Shown here piece by piece: positions 9,144 through 17,636 of a DNA stretch of 64,000 nt. The stretch is taken from positions 124,001-188,000 of the forward strand of contig NZ_JAESVA010000008.1 of the NCBI RefSeq assembly GCF_020621385.1. The letters run 5' to 3'. Positions within the stretch are counted from its first letter, which is position 1; each line of letters starts with the position of its first letter. The notes beneath the pieces are model-generated. The model worked only from the letters and a program-made list of their open reading frames with translations. It searched no databases and had not been told where the DNA came from. This DNA comes from Acidisoma cellulosilyticum (GTDB taxonomy: Bacteria > Pseudomonadota > Alphaproteobacteria > Acetobacterales > Acetobacteraceae). Made by a program: the position numbers and the translations under genes.

Positions 9144-9728
9144 ATGGCGATTTGCTCTCGTGTGGGCTCGCGCGTCGCCGCAGAAGCCGGCGTCGGCAAG
9201 CAGACGATTTACCGCCATTTCCAGTCGAAGGAAGCGCTGGTGGAGGCGATGTGCCGCCCGAGGTGGTCGACCCGCCGCCGAGTTCTTTGCCCATCGGCAA
9301 GCGGCTGCGGGAACTGTTGCTGGCGCTTACCTACGGCTTAACCAGCCCGGACAGCATTCACCTCTTCCGCGCGATCGTCGGGGGAGGTCGGCAGAACGCC
9401 GGTGTTGAGACATTTATTGCGGGATGCGGGCCATCGACCGCTCCGGGCCGCGATCACACAGCTTTTGGCGGAAAAATATGATGCCGCTATGGCGCCGCTC
9501 GTCGCCCAGCGGCTCATTCACCTCACCCTTGGCGACGCCTGCCAGGCATTGATCCTTGGAACGGGGTCGCCCGGGCCAGGAGTTTTCATCCAAACAACGG
9601 ACCCTAACGGGCGACGCTGGCTAAACGGCCTTGCCGTCAAAGGCTTGGCGCGCCTGATCGACCTGGTGGAGATTTTCCGCCGCCCATACCCAAACGCCGC
9701 AGAATGCGGAGCCGAGGCTCAAGCCTAG
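9144..9728 (+). pseudogene. TetR-family regulator, broken by two frameshifts
   Basis: The DNA-binding helix is readable as VAAEAGVGKQTIYRHFQSKE, followed by ALVEAM, from 9168. Near 9255 the match moves to another frame (IGKRLRELLLALTYGLTSPD, then SIHLFRAIVGG) and near 9405 back again (LRAAITQLLAEKYDAAM, later RLIDLVEIF). The N-terminal helix before the HTH is also eroded and has no convincing start. The three pieces together are about the usual TetR length. Its 3' end overlaps the end of the HxlR gene on the other strand. Confidence 0.8.
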
Positions 9729-10052
9729 TCCCGTCAGTCTGTATTCGACCTTTGGCGGAACGACCGGAAAGACCGTTCTCACTAACAAGCCGTCCCGCTC
9801 CATGTGCCGCAAGGTCTGGGTGAGCATCTTCTGACTGATGCCGCCGACAAGTTCGCTCAGTCGTGTGAAGCGGAGTTCGCCATGCTCGGCCAGGACCTCC
9901 AGCACCATCATCGTCCACTTGTCGGCGACACGGCCGATGAGGTCATGAACCAGAGCCTCTATCCGAGGATCCAGATCAGTTGGAGGGGTGGCGATCGCGT
10001 ATCGCCGCGCCTTAGCAATCTCTTCCGCCGTGAAATGGGTCAAGCCACCCAC
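9621..10052 (-). CDS. HxlR family transcriptional regulator
   Basis: 143 residues with the HxlR winged helix: DKWTMMVLEVLAEHGELRFT, RLSELVGGISQKMLTQTL and the wing RDGLLVRTVFPVVPPKVEYR. I choose GTG 10052 because AAGGAGAG lies just upstream; the frame is open to an ATG at 10160, but that would abut the start of the divergent SDR gene. These regulators often repress a divergent oxidoreductase gene, which fits the SDR at 10161. The C terminus lacks the usual end of the last helix and reads FCGVWVWAAENLHQ instead. Confidence 0.88.
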   Translation of the reverse strand: MGGLTHFTAEEIAKARRYAIATPPTDLDPRIEALVHDLIGRVADKWTMMVLEVLAEHGELRFTRLSELVGGISQKMLTQTLRHMERDGLLVRTVFPVVPPKVEYRLTGLGLSLGSAFCGVWVWAAENLHQVDQARQAFDGKAV

Positions 10053-10160
10053 GATGCTCTCCTTTTGGTAAGTATAGAACTTTTTGGTGCCTTCTTTCCA
10101 ATCGAAAGTAGTCAAGACATATTCAGGACACAAGCGAAAACCCCGGCCTGCGAGATTCAT
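10053..10160. promoter_or_regulatory. Divergent intergenic region between HxlR regulator and SDR gene
   Basis: About 108 bases separate the preferred GTG start of the regulator from the ATG of the SDR. It is more AT-rich than its surroundings and holds the regulator's ribosome site (AAGGAGAG) next to 10060. It probably holds both promoters and the HxlR operator. I could not pick a confident -35/-10 pair. Confidence 0.4.
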
Positions 10161-10934
10161 ATGATGTTAAAACAGAGAACGGTTTTGATTACCGGCGGCA
10201 CGAGCGGTATCGGCCTGGAAATGGCACGACAACTGCTCGGGCGCGGCAACACGGTCATCGTCACCGGTCGGGCCCAGGACAAGCTCGAAGCCGTCCAATT
10301 AGCATTGCCTGGTATCCATACGTTCCGGAGCGATGCGAGCGATCCAGAGGCGATCGAGACGCTGCATCAGGATGTACTCGCCCGCTTCCCAGCGCTCGAC
10401 ACGCTCGTCAACAACGCCGGTGTCATGCGCAATCTGAGACTTGGGCAGTCTCGCGATCTTCGTAATGTGACGCGCGAGATCGAGGTGGGACTCAACGGCC
10501 CAATGTGGATGGTTGAGCAGTTTCTGCCCCATCTACGGCAGCAGAAGAGCGCACTCATCGTCAATGTGTCCTCGGGTCTGGCCTTCGTGCCCTTCCCGGC
10601 CGCGCCGATCTATTGCGCCGCCAAGGCAGCGCTTCATGCCTATACGCTCTGCCTGCGCGCGCAACTCGCGGGTACTGGCATTACCGTCGTCGAGCTTGCT
10701 CCGCCGGGCGTGGAAACACCGCTGTTCCGAGGCGAATTCGAAAAAGAGATGAAGGGCGAAAAGGGCATGGATCCGGCGCAGCTGGTGCGTCGCGCGATTG
10801 CCGGGATCGAGGCCGGTAAGGCGGAGATCCGGCCTGGCCTCGCCAACGTTTTGAAGATCGCGAGCCGCGTGGCGCCCGGATTCATGTTCAAACAAATGAT
10901 CAAGCTTAGCCAACTCGGCGCCAAAGCGGCATAG
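10161..10934 (+). CDS. Short-chain dehydrogenase/reductase (DltE-like)
   Basis: 257 residues. Classical SDR features are the cofactor loop TGGTSGIG near the N terminus, NNAG, the catalytic Ser in NVSSGLAF and the Tyr-x-x-x-Lys pair in YCAAKAALHAY. The PPGVET turn after the active site is of the DltE-like type of short oxidoreductases. An Asp in SDASD suggests a defined adenine-pocket acid. Start is ATG 10161 or 10164. The divergent HxlR gene probably regulates it, and the hydrolase 14 bases downstream is likely co-transcribed. Confidence 0.9.
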   Translation: MMLKQRTVLITGGTSGIGLEMARQLLGRGNTVIVTGRAQDKLEAVQLALPGIHTFRSDASDPEAIETLHQDVLARFPALDTLVNNAGVMRNLRLGQSRDLRNVTREIEVGLNGPMWMVEQFLPHLRQQKSALIVNVSSGLAFVPFPAAPIYCAAKAALHAYTLCLRAQLAGTGITVVELAPPGVETPLFRGEFEKEMKGEKGMDPAQLVRRAIAGIEAGKAEIRPGLANVLKIASRVAPGFMFKQMIKLSQLGAKAA

Positions 10935-10948
10935 ATCAGGCAAATCTC

Positions 10949-11839
10949 ATGCTCAACGATAGCTACGGCTCCGTGACTTCGGCCGACGGCACCTCGATCG
11001 GTTATCGGATGATCGGGAAGGGTCCTGGCCTCATTCTTGTTCAGGGCGCCATGGGCACGGCCACGAATTACGACGAGTTGGCGCGGTCTCTGGCCGCCAG
11101 CTTCACGGTCTATCTTCCCGATCGCCGGGGCCGAGGCATGAGCCCGCTCGCCTATAACCCCGAACACAGGATCCGTCGCGATATCGAGGATTTGGCAAGC
11201 TTGGTGGATCACAGCGGTGCGCCTTACATCTTCGGCTTGAGTTCAGGCGCCATTATCGCGCTCGCCGCAGCGGCGGTACTGCGGCCGATCGAGAAGGCCG
11301 CTGTTTATGAGCCGCCATTCGTTCCGGAAGGCATTTCTCACCCCGCGATCAAGCAATTCAACGAACTGGTAGAGCAAGGTCGATTGGCTGCGGCGCTCGT
11401 CCAGGCCAGCAGGATCGTCAAGCTTGGGCCGAAAATTCTGGCATACGTCCCTCAGTGGATCCTCCGGTTCGGGACCCAACGGCTAATGTATCGAGAGCAA
11501 CGCCAGGGGTCCGGACGCTACGCGCCTCTCAGCGAATTGATCCCTGCCATGCGATACGATTTCAACGTCGTCGGCAGCATGGACGGTGAAGCGTCGTCGT
11601 TCGCAGCCTTGCAAAAAGAGGTCCTGCTGCTTGGTGGTGATCGCAGTCCGGACTATCTAAAATCCGCGCTGACCACCCTTGAGAAAGTGCTGCCCAATGC
11701 TCAGCGCATCGAATTCGAGGGCCTCGACCATTCTGGACCTTGGAACATGGACCGTGGCGGCAATCCGGAGCCCATTGCTCGGGCGCTGATTTCATTTTTA
11801 GTGACTGACAACCCAGTTGCTTCTTCTTGCACAATCTGA
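10949..11839 (+). CDS. Alpha/beta hydrolase
   Basis: 296 residues. The fold is shown by GPGLILVQGAMGTATNYDEL, the strand YLPDRRGRGMS, the nucleophile elbow FGLSSGAIIAL (Ser in G-L-S-S-G) and a C-terminal His in EGLDHSGPW. No signal peptide. It follows the SDR gene closely on the same strand, so the pair may act on one small molecule, with reduction and hydrolysis steps, under HxlR control. The substrate cannot be named. Confidence 0.88.
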   Translation: MLNDSYGSVTSADGTSIGYRMIGKGPGLILVQGAMGTATNYDELARSLAASFTVYLPDRRGRGMSPLAYNPEHRIRRDIEDLASLVDHSGAPYIFGLSSGAIIALAAAAVLRPIEKAAVYEPPFVPEGISHPAIKQFNELVEQGRLAAALVQASRIVKLGPKILAYVPQWILRFGTQRLMYREQRQGSGRYAPLSELIPAMRYDFNVVGSMDGEASSFAALQKEVLLLGGDRSPDYLKSALTTLEKVLPNAQRIEFEGLDHSGPWNMDRGGNPEPIARALISFLVTDNPVASSCTI

Positions 11840-11875
11840 CTTAGACCAGCGCAGCCACCGCTATGCCTTACAATA

Positions 11876-11917
11876 TCACACTATACGGTCAGCGACCTCT
11901 AATTGCGCATAGTGTGA
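11876..11917. repeat. 9-bp inverted repeat between converging genes
   Basis: TCACACTAT at 11876 and ATAGTGTGA at 11909 are perfect complements with a 24-base loop. They lie between the end of the hydrolase (+) and the end of an AraC gene (-). No T-run follows, so it is a weak candidate for a terminator or a protein-binding site. Confidence 0.35.
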
Positions 11918-12012
11918 GTTTGGTTACACGTTTATGCCTCCCTGTCCGCGATCTTGCGCGCGAAATAAGGGATGATGAGTATCTGCAAAGTTCATTCCGA
12001 GCGGTGACGTAG

Positions 12013-12915
12013 TCAGGTGGAAACGGAACGATCGTCCAGGTTGTAGTCGCCGCGTGGGGAATGGCCGAACAGAGCTTTATAGGCGCGGCTGAACGCTGCT
12101 TCGGATTCATAGCCGATGCTCAACCCAATCTCACCAACGCGCGCATGCCGCCGACGGAGCAGGTCGCGCGCCAGGGTCAGACGCCACTCGTTCTGATAGC
12201 GCAGCGGCGAACGGCCCACGAGTGCCGCGAATCGTTCACAAAAGTTCGAGCGCGACATGCCAGCGATCCCAGCCAGGGTGTCGATGCTCCATCGTTGCAT
12301 GGGCGCGTCGTGGATGGCCTTCAGTGCGCGGGCGATCCGCTCATCGGCCAGCCCGCCCAGCCAGCCGCTGGTCTGTCCGCGCTGGATCCAGGTGCGTAGC
12401 GCGCGAATGACACCGAGGTCGATCAAGCGGGAGATCATGAGGCCCGCGCCAGGCTGGATGTCGCTCGCCTCGATCATCATGAAATGTAGGAGGCCCCCAA
12501 GCCAGCTTGCCCCTTCCACTGCATCGATATGGATAAAGTTCGGGAGCGCCATGATCATGCCACGCAGGCTGTCCGGATCGAAGCGGAAACGGCAAACTAC
12601 GGCATTGGCCGGGCCCCCAGACGCCGACAACCGACGATTGCCACCACCATGCGGGAGCAACAGGAGATCGCCCGACGCAACGTCAACAGCCGGATCGTCA
12701 TCGCTTTCAAAGAGAAGGTTGCCGTCAGTCACCAAGCAGACAACGCCTGCATGGGAGGCGAGCGGGAGCGCTTCGCTGCTCGCAACTGTCGTCAAAACAA
12801 CGCCGTCACCTGTTAGGCGAATTTGTGCTAAGACTTGCGACAGCAAATCGTTGTTCACAGAAGTCGCGGCACTTCCATCCGGACGATCTGTTAAGTTTTC
12901 CAGCCGTTCGGCCAT
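12013..12915 (-). CDS. AraC family regulator with cupin-type sensor domain
   Basis: 300 residues from ATG 12915 (GGAGA about 10 bases before it); the frame is open a further 20 codons. The N-terminal half looks like the AraC cupin_6-type sensor: GVVCLVTDGNLLFES, then SGDLLLLPHGGGNRR. The C-terminal half has two HTH units: WSIDTLAGIAGMSRSNFCER and VGEIGLSIGYESEAAFSRAY, then GHSPRGDY. It is divergent from an SDR gene at 13129 with about 210 bases between, so it probably controls the SDR and qorB-like genes. Confidence 0.92.
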   Translation of the reverse strand: MAERLENLTDRPDGSAATSVNNDLLSQVLAQIRLTGDGVVLTTVASSEALPLASHAGVVCLVTDGNLLFESDDDPAVDVASGDLLLLPHGGGNRRLSASGGPANAVVCRFRFDPDSLRGMIMALPNFIHIDAVEGASWLGGLLHFMMIEASDIQPGAGLMISRLIDLGVIRALRTWIQRGQTSGWLGGLADERIARALKAIHDAPMQRWSIDTLAGIAGMSRSNFCERFAALVGRSPLRYQNEWRLTLARDLLRRRHARVGEIGLSIGYESEAAFSRAYKALFGHSPRGDYNLDDRSVST

Positions 12916-13128
12916 GGCTCTATTTCTCCAGCGGTGGGAGAAAGGCGCCACCAGAGACGGCGCGGCCTCCAACACATTTTGTTGTCACTGGAACGAAGCA
13001 TATTTATCCGCTGGCGTCGACACCATGGCAAAGGGTTTGCCAATCGTCCCAGCAGGCTAATGAGAGGCTTGCTTCTGCCCGGGCAGACATGCCGCTTCAA
13101 TCACGCTTCCACATAATGGAGAATGACC

Positions 13129-13848
13129 ATGGCTAAGACTGTTCTGATTACCGGCGCCAACAAGGGCATCGGATTTGAGACCGCCCGCCGGCTTGGCGAG
13201 CTTGGCTATCGTATCTGGCTCGGCGCCCGGGACGCAGAGCGCGGCGAGACCGCGGCGCAGGCGTTGCGCGCTCACGGCTATGACGTGCGCACCATCGACA
13301 TCGCAGTCGATGACGCGGTGCGTGTGAAAGCCGCCGCGGGTCGCGTCGCGGCGGAAGACGGCACGCTTGACGCCCTCATTGTCAACGCGGGCATTTCCGG
13401 CGCGTATGTCGATCCGATGGAACAAGACCTGGATGACATCCGCCACGTCTATGAGGTCAATGTGTTCGGTGCCATCAGCGTGATCCAAGCCTTCGTTCCG
13501 CTGCTCAAAGCGGCGGGTTCGGCGAACATCGTCAACGTCAGCAGCGAACTGGGTTCGCTGAGTTCGTTAAGTGATCCGGGCGGCGCGTTCTGGGGTGTCA
13601 ACATCCTGGGCTACAACAGCTCCAAGACCGCGCTCAATGGCGTCACAGTGTCGTTCGCCAAGGCCCTTGCGCGGTTCGGCATCCGCGTTAACAGCGCCGA
13701 CCCCGGCTATACCGCGACGGATTTCACCAATCAGATGGGTTACCGGACGGTCGAGCAGGCCGCCGAGATCATCGTCCAACTAGCGATTTCGGAGGACGCC
13801 ACCCAGACAGGTAGATTCCTCAACGATCACTGCACCCTGCCGTGGTGA
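13129..13848 (+). CDS. Short-chain dehydrogenase/reductase
   Basis: 239 residues. It has the NADP-type loop TGANKGIGFETA, the NAG motif in VNAGISG, the catalytic Ser in NVSSELGSL and Tyr/Lys in YNSSKTALNG, then the conserved PGYTATD. This is the carbonyl-reductase-like branch of classical SDRs. ATG 13129 is chosen since GGAG lies 7 bases before it; an ATG two codons earlier is too close. It is divergent from an AraC regulator and about 96 bases upstream of a qorB-like gene. Confidence 0.92.
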   Translation: MAKTVLITGANKGIGFETARRLGELGYRIWLGARDAERGETAAQALRAHGYDVRTIDIAVDDAVRVKAAAGRVAAEDGTLDALIVNAGISGAYVDPMEQDLDDIRHVYEVNVFGAISVIQAFVPLLKAAGSANIVNVSSELGSLSSLSDPGGAFWGVNILGYNSSKTALNGVTVSFAKALARFGIRVNSADPGYTATDFTNQMGYRTVEQAAEIIVQLAISEDATQTGRFLNDHCTLPW

Positions 13849-13944
13849 AGTCAGCGGCGGCAGGGGCTAAGCGCGATGTGTCGACGCCACGTTCCGACGC
13901 CGTTTTCCCATCCATTCCTCATAACCCTCAGACAGGATAGTCCC

Positions 13945-14799
13945 ATGTATGCAGTCACCGGTGCTACCGGCCAACTCGGGCGCCTCGCCATCGAGCTTCT
14001 TCTCAAGACCGTGCCGGCGAGCCAAATCGTCGCCGCTGTTCGCACGCCCTCCAAGGCGCTGGATCTCGCGGCGCGCGGCGTGATCGTTCGAGAGGCGGAC
14101 TACTCCCGCCCCGAGACGCTCTCCACCGCCTTGGCGGGCGTCGACAAATTGCTGCTGATCTCATCGACCGAGGTGAGCGGCCGCCTGCCCCAGCATCGCG
14201 CGGTCATTGAGGCGGCGCAGAAGGCGAAAGTGTCGCTGCTCGCCTATACGAGCATGTTGCATGCCGATACGTCCGGAGCTCAGCTCGCGCTAGAACATCG
14301 CCAAACGGAGGAAGCGATTGCAACGTCCGGCTTACCCGCTGCCATTCTTCGCAACGGTTGGTACACTGAAAATCACCTCATGGCGCTTCCCGCCGCGCTG
14401 GAGCACGGCGCCTTCGTGGGCGCGGCTAAGGACGGGCTTTTCTCCTCGGCACCGCGGGCAGACTATGCCGCCGCCGCGGTCGCGGTGCTGACCGCCCCCG
14501 ATCAAGCTGGCAAGACCTATGAGCTCGCGGCGGACAAAGCGTTCACCCTGGCGGACCTCGCGGCGGAGATGGCCCATCAATCGGGCAAACCGGTCGTCTA
14601 TAACGACCTGTCCGCGGAGGCCTACCAAAACGTCTTGACGGGCATCGGCCTGCCGGACGATTTCGCCGCTTTGCTGGTCGACGCCGATGTCGCTGCCTCG
14701 CGCGACGAGCTGTTCCACGACAGCGGCGCCCTCTCGAAGCTGATCGGACGGCCGACAACTTCGATGAAGGACAGCATTGCGGCGGCGTTGCGGGGTTAA
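13945..14799 (+). CDS. qorB: NAD(P)H:quinone oxidoreductase, QorB-like (atypical SDR)
   Basis: 284 residues, the normal length for the YtfG/QorB group. The N terminus MYAVTGATGQLGRLAIELLL is the NADPH loop, then VRTPSKA, LLISSTEVSGRLPQH and LRNGWYTENHL are typical of the family. These enzymes reduce quinones with NADPH in the cytoplasm. I start at ATG 13945, with AGGA a few bases upstream; 23 more codons are open before it. It probably belongs to the unit begun by the SDR at 13129. Confidence 0.88.
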   Translation: MYAVTGATGQLGRLAIELLLKTVPASQIVAAVRTPSKALDLAARGVIVREADYSRPETLSTALAGVDKLLLISSTEVSGRLPQHRAVIEAAQKAKVSLLAYTSMLHADTSGAQLALEHRQTEEAIATSGLPAAILRNGWYTENHLMALPAALEHGAFVGAAKDGLFSSAPRADYAAAAVAVLTAPDQAGKTYELAADKAFTLADLAAEMAHQSGKPVVYNDLSAEAYQNVLTGIGLPDDFAALLVDADVAASRDELFHDSGALSKLIGRPTTSMKDSIAAALRG

Positions 14800-14856
14800 A
14801 GCGGTGCTGTCAAGTTGTTGGAGCGCTTGTGCGTTTGGACATGAACGATTGCCAAG

Positions 14857-15066
14857 TCACGGCGTGATTGTGATGCAAGCGACATCCCGCCAGACACGGA
14901 AAGCCGCCTTACGAAAGGAGCGATAATCGGCTGCGGGAATGAGATGGCGGCGGAGCTGGAAGTGGCTGTGCATACGGCTATGAGCGGAGAGGAAGGTCCC
15001 TTCTAAGGCTTGCCCTTTCGCAATACGGACACCACCATATATCTTTGCTTGGCGCTTCTCGCTTTA
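14857..15066 (-). pseudogene. Unidentified open fragment next to a transposon-end-like motif
   Basis: About 70 codons are open on the minus strand, ending in FRKAAFRVWRDVACITITP and a stop. No start codon is convincing. Some 45 bases after the stop lies CAACTTGACAGCACCGC (end 14801), a motif that recurs beside other transposase remnants (8050, 16781, 32360). It may be the tail of a transposase, but I do not recognise the family. Confidence 0.3.
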
Positions 15067-15100
15067 GCCGACACTGCCGCGGAACGGGCGGTCTCGGGAC

Positions 15101-16366
15101 TTATGAGTCGCCCGCCCTCGCAAGCGTTGGTGGGTTCAATGCATGCACCCACATCGCGGCCAAAGTCTCTCGGTCACGTTTGGTGACTTCATAGTTGTCC
15201 AAGATCTTCGGCAATACGGCCATGGCGGCGACGAGTTCGTCATAAATAAGCTCAGCATCGATGCGGCTAATGCCAAAATGACGGTGAGCTTGTAGGGCGA
15301 TCGCCGGATTGGCTTCCGGGGAAATACCCTTCGCGGGCGCCAAGACCAGTCTCTGCGGTTGATGAACCGACAGATCGAAGATCGGCGACAAACGCCACTT
15401 GCCGTGATCGCGGATAAAGCCATGGTTGCGCAGATGGTCGTCGGTGTTGTGGATGAAGCAATTGAACAGCATGCGGCGGAACAGATCGAGCCAGCAGGGT
15501 TGAACGCCGGCCAGCTGGGCTCGGCGCGCGAGATCCATGTAGGTGAACTGCGCATAAAACTGGGTCGGATCAGCTTGGAGGAGCGTGCTGGCACTGGCAT
15601 AGCCGCGACGCTCGCCGTTGCCGCCACGATCGAATCTGCGGACCAGCAGCATGGTCCGGTTTCCGATCTGTTGGGTTACATGCGCCGGCGTCTCGATACC
15701 AGCCGCCGCGGCGAGCGACAGGCAGGTCGCCTCCACTTTCGGGTCGTCAAAACGATCACCGGCGGCCGGGAATTTCACCATGTGCAGAACGCCATCATGG
15801 AGCAGATTGGCCTTCGGTCTTGCGCCTCCCTGGTCAGCGCTATTCCGGAACAGCCGTTGCAGATGGTGAGTGGTGGCGCGGCCGGCCTCAACGGCCTCTG
15901 CGGCTTTGAACAGCTCCGGCAGCGTGTCATCGCCGGACGGCAGTGTGAGGAGCGGCTGCCCGTCTGGCAGCCAGCGTAGCGGTCCGCTACCCGGTGTCGG
16001 GCCAAAGGACAGTTCACCCGTCCGCTCATCGCCCGCCGCAGCCAAAAACTCGCCCATGCCAAATGTCTGGCTCGGAAAGGCCGCTGCGATAATTGACTTG
16101 CCCCAGCCATCCGGGGCCGAATCGTAGAAAGGCAGTGGCACCTCATGTGGCAGGCCATTGAATGCACTGCTTTTGAGCGTCAAAATTGCGGGATCGAGGG
16201 CGAATCTGTCGTTCCTGCTAAGCCAGGACTTGGCATAGCGAAACCACGATAGACGCTTTTGTCCGCCTCTCTCGAACGTGAGCAGGCCTACCGGGGCTGG
16301 CCCTTCCGCCAGATGGGCATAGACGACGAGTCGGTCGATGCGGCCGTCCTTAGAAATCTGCCACAT
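15101..16366 (-). CDS. hipA: HipA-type serine/threonine kinase toxin
   Basis: 421 residues from ATG 16366, overlapping the end of the antitoxin gene by 17 bases. HipA features are an N-terminal subdomain, GGARPKANL (the glycine-rich ATP loop region), the ATP-binding Lys in LHMVKFP, FDRGG, the catalytic loop FIHNTDDHLRNHGF and the metal-binding DLS in SPIFDLSVH. In known systems HipA phosphorylates an aminoacyl-tRNA synthetase and halts growth; whether this one shares that target is unknown. The active-site Asp residues look intact. Confidence 0.93.
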   Translation of the reverse strand: MWQISKDGRIDRLVVYAHLAEGPAPVGLLTFERGGQKRLSWFRYAKSWLSRNDRFALDPAILTLKSSAFNGLPHEVPLPFYDSAPDGWGKSIIAAAFPSQTFGMGEFLAAAGDERTGELSFGPTPGSGPLRWLPDGQPLLTLPSGDDTLPELFKAAEAVEAGRATTHHLQRLFRNSADQGGARPKANLLHDGVLHMVKFPAAGDRFDDPKVEATCLSLAAAAGIETPAHVTQQIGNRTMLLVRRFDRGGNGERRGYASASTLLQADPTQFYAQFTYMDLARRAQLAGVQPCWLDLFRRMLFNCFIHNTDDHLRNHGFIRDHGKWRLSPIFDLSVHQPQRLVLAPAKGISPEANPAIALQAHRHFGISRIDAELIYDELVAAMAVLPKILDNYEVTKRDRETLAAMWVHALNPPTLARAGDS

Positions 16367-16688
16367 CGCTCGATCCTCTGGCCCTCTTCCGGGCGCCCAT
16401 CTCGAGTTCCTCACCGAGTTCATCTTTTTGCAGCACTTCCGCGAGCCTACCTTGGAGCCCGAGAGCCGAAAGCACGCTTACCATCACACCTATAGAAACC
16501 CCTGGTTTGCCTGCTTCAAGATCGACCAGGGTGGAACGATGAAAGCCTGTTCTCTCGGCCAGTTCTGCCTGCGTGAGGCTTCGCCGGATCCGGGCCAGGC
16601 GGATTCGATTGCCAAGCAGCCGCAGCTCCTCTTCCTCCGGTCCTGACAAAAACTGCTGGCGCTTTGACATGTCGGATAAAGCCATCAC
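16350..16688 (-). CDS. hipB: HipB-type antitoxin, XRE helix-turn-helix
   Basis: 112 residues. The XRE domain is clear: IRLARIRRSLTQAELAERTG, FHRSTLVDLEAGKPGVSIG and LSALGLQGRLAEVLQ. It precedes hipA with a 17-base overlap, the usual antitoxin-toxin order, and should bind its own promoter. The start may be 16688, 16685 or 16670; no ribosome site decides it. The C-terminal 25 residues are charged and may be the part that contacts HipA. Confidence 0.9.
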   Translation of the reverse strand: MMALSDMSKRQQFLSGPEEEELRLLGNRIRLARIRRSLTQAELAERTGFHRSTLVDLEAGKPGVSIGVMVSVLSALGLQGRLAEVLQKDELGEELEMGARKRARGSSDVADF

Positions 16689-16783
16689 AAATAGAAAATA
16701 AGATGCTTTTATCCGGCTTCTCTAGAGAAGGCAAGCTTTTGACCTCACTCCTGCATTGGTGAGTCTTAGGGTCCCGCCAGCGG

Positions 16784-16960
16784 GTGCTGTCAGGTTGCTG
16801 GGATGGGGAGGCTCTGGCAAACTCTGCACATGAGTTTGAGCATTACAACGCGTTGCATCCGCACCGCGCACTCGGCTATCGATCCCCTCGGGAGTTCATG
16901 GCTCTCTCAAAGAAACTTCAACTGGTGGGGCGCACTGTCCGAATATTAAGGGGTAACAAC
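16784..16960 (+). mobile_element. IS3-family transposase C-terminal remnant with adjoining end motif
   Basis: The translated segment contains HYNALHPHRALGYRSPREF, the end of IS3-type OrfB transposases. It directly follows the sequence CTGTCAGGTTGC then TGGGATGGGGAGGCT (from 16785). A near-identical motif, read on the other strand, ends the damaged IS3 element at 31808-32372. Only about 45 residues of the transposase remain, so it is inert. Confidence 0.75.
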
Positions 16961-17010
16961 AGTCCGTGCCGATCCCCATGTATGAAGCACCGCGGGATGC
17001 CAATCCGCGC

Positions 17011-17316
17011 CTATTGCGGAGTGCTAAACGGCATTATTCTTTTCATAAACTCGTTGAATAATGGAACCGTGAATGCGGTCTCGCCGAAATTCGGGCTGAA
17101 TATCATACCCTTGGCAATGAGCTGGTCTCGGATGACAGCGACGGCCGCCGACTTCTTGCCGAGCTGGGCTGCAATAGCCCCAGAACGACTGGGACCCGGC
17201 CCCAGTTCGGTCATACCGCGCAAATATTGCTTTTCCATCGGGGTAAGCTGACCGAACCGGACGCTGAAAAAATTCTCGTCGAGCGTAGGATCAAGGCTCG
17301 CGTTAATGGGTAGGGG
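17011..17316 (-). pseudogene. C-terminal end of an AAA ATPase-type protein (winged helix part)
   Basis: Read on the minus strand: LDENFFSVRFGQLTPMEKQY, then LRGMTELGPGPSRSGAIAAQ, KKSAAVAVIRDQLIAKGMIF and FTVPLFNEFMKR. This matches the winged-helix end of bacterial Orc1/Cdc6-like AAA ATPases encoded in mobile DNA, in which the last residues carry the same FTVPLFDEFM pattern. A TAG closes the frame upstream, so the ATPase domain is gone. It may once have belonged to an integrated element. Confidence 0.65.
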
Positions 17317-17636
17317 CTAAGCGGCGCGGTGGCCCGCGGCGACGACGGGCAAGTTTGGGCGATGGCCGCTTGGCAGTCACGCTCTCAGTCGCGACATTGA
17401 CCGCCTGGGGGCTGCCAAAGCGTCCCGGTAACACCGACACCCTTTTCGTCGAGATCGAGCCATGTCGCTGCGTCGCCCGGGTTTGCAATCTTTAAAACGG
17501 CGCAGACCTCGGCGCCCACCAATCAGGTGCAGCCCGAGATGTAGAAGGCCCTGATCAGGGTGCCCTGGAAGCGATACTCACCTGCAATCTGCCTTATTTG
17601 CGGCCGCTGCGACCAAGCTCTCGCTGAACGTTTTGT
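17317..17636. other. Intergenic stretch of 320 bases, no gene recognised
   Basis: Short open frames on both strands show no recognisable motif. Its mixed look and the remnants to its left suggest debris of mobile DNA. The ybbP-like gene ends at its right border. Confidence 0.4.

Noticed and set aside
17303-17488. Small Arg-rich minus-strand frame
   Set aside because: Composition only; no family similarity or start signal.
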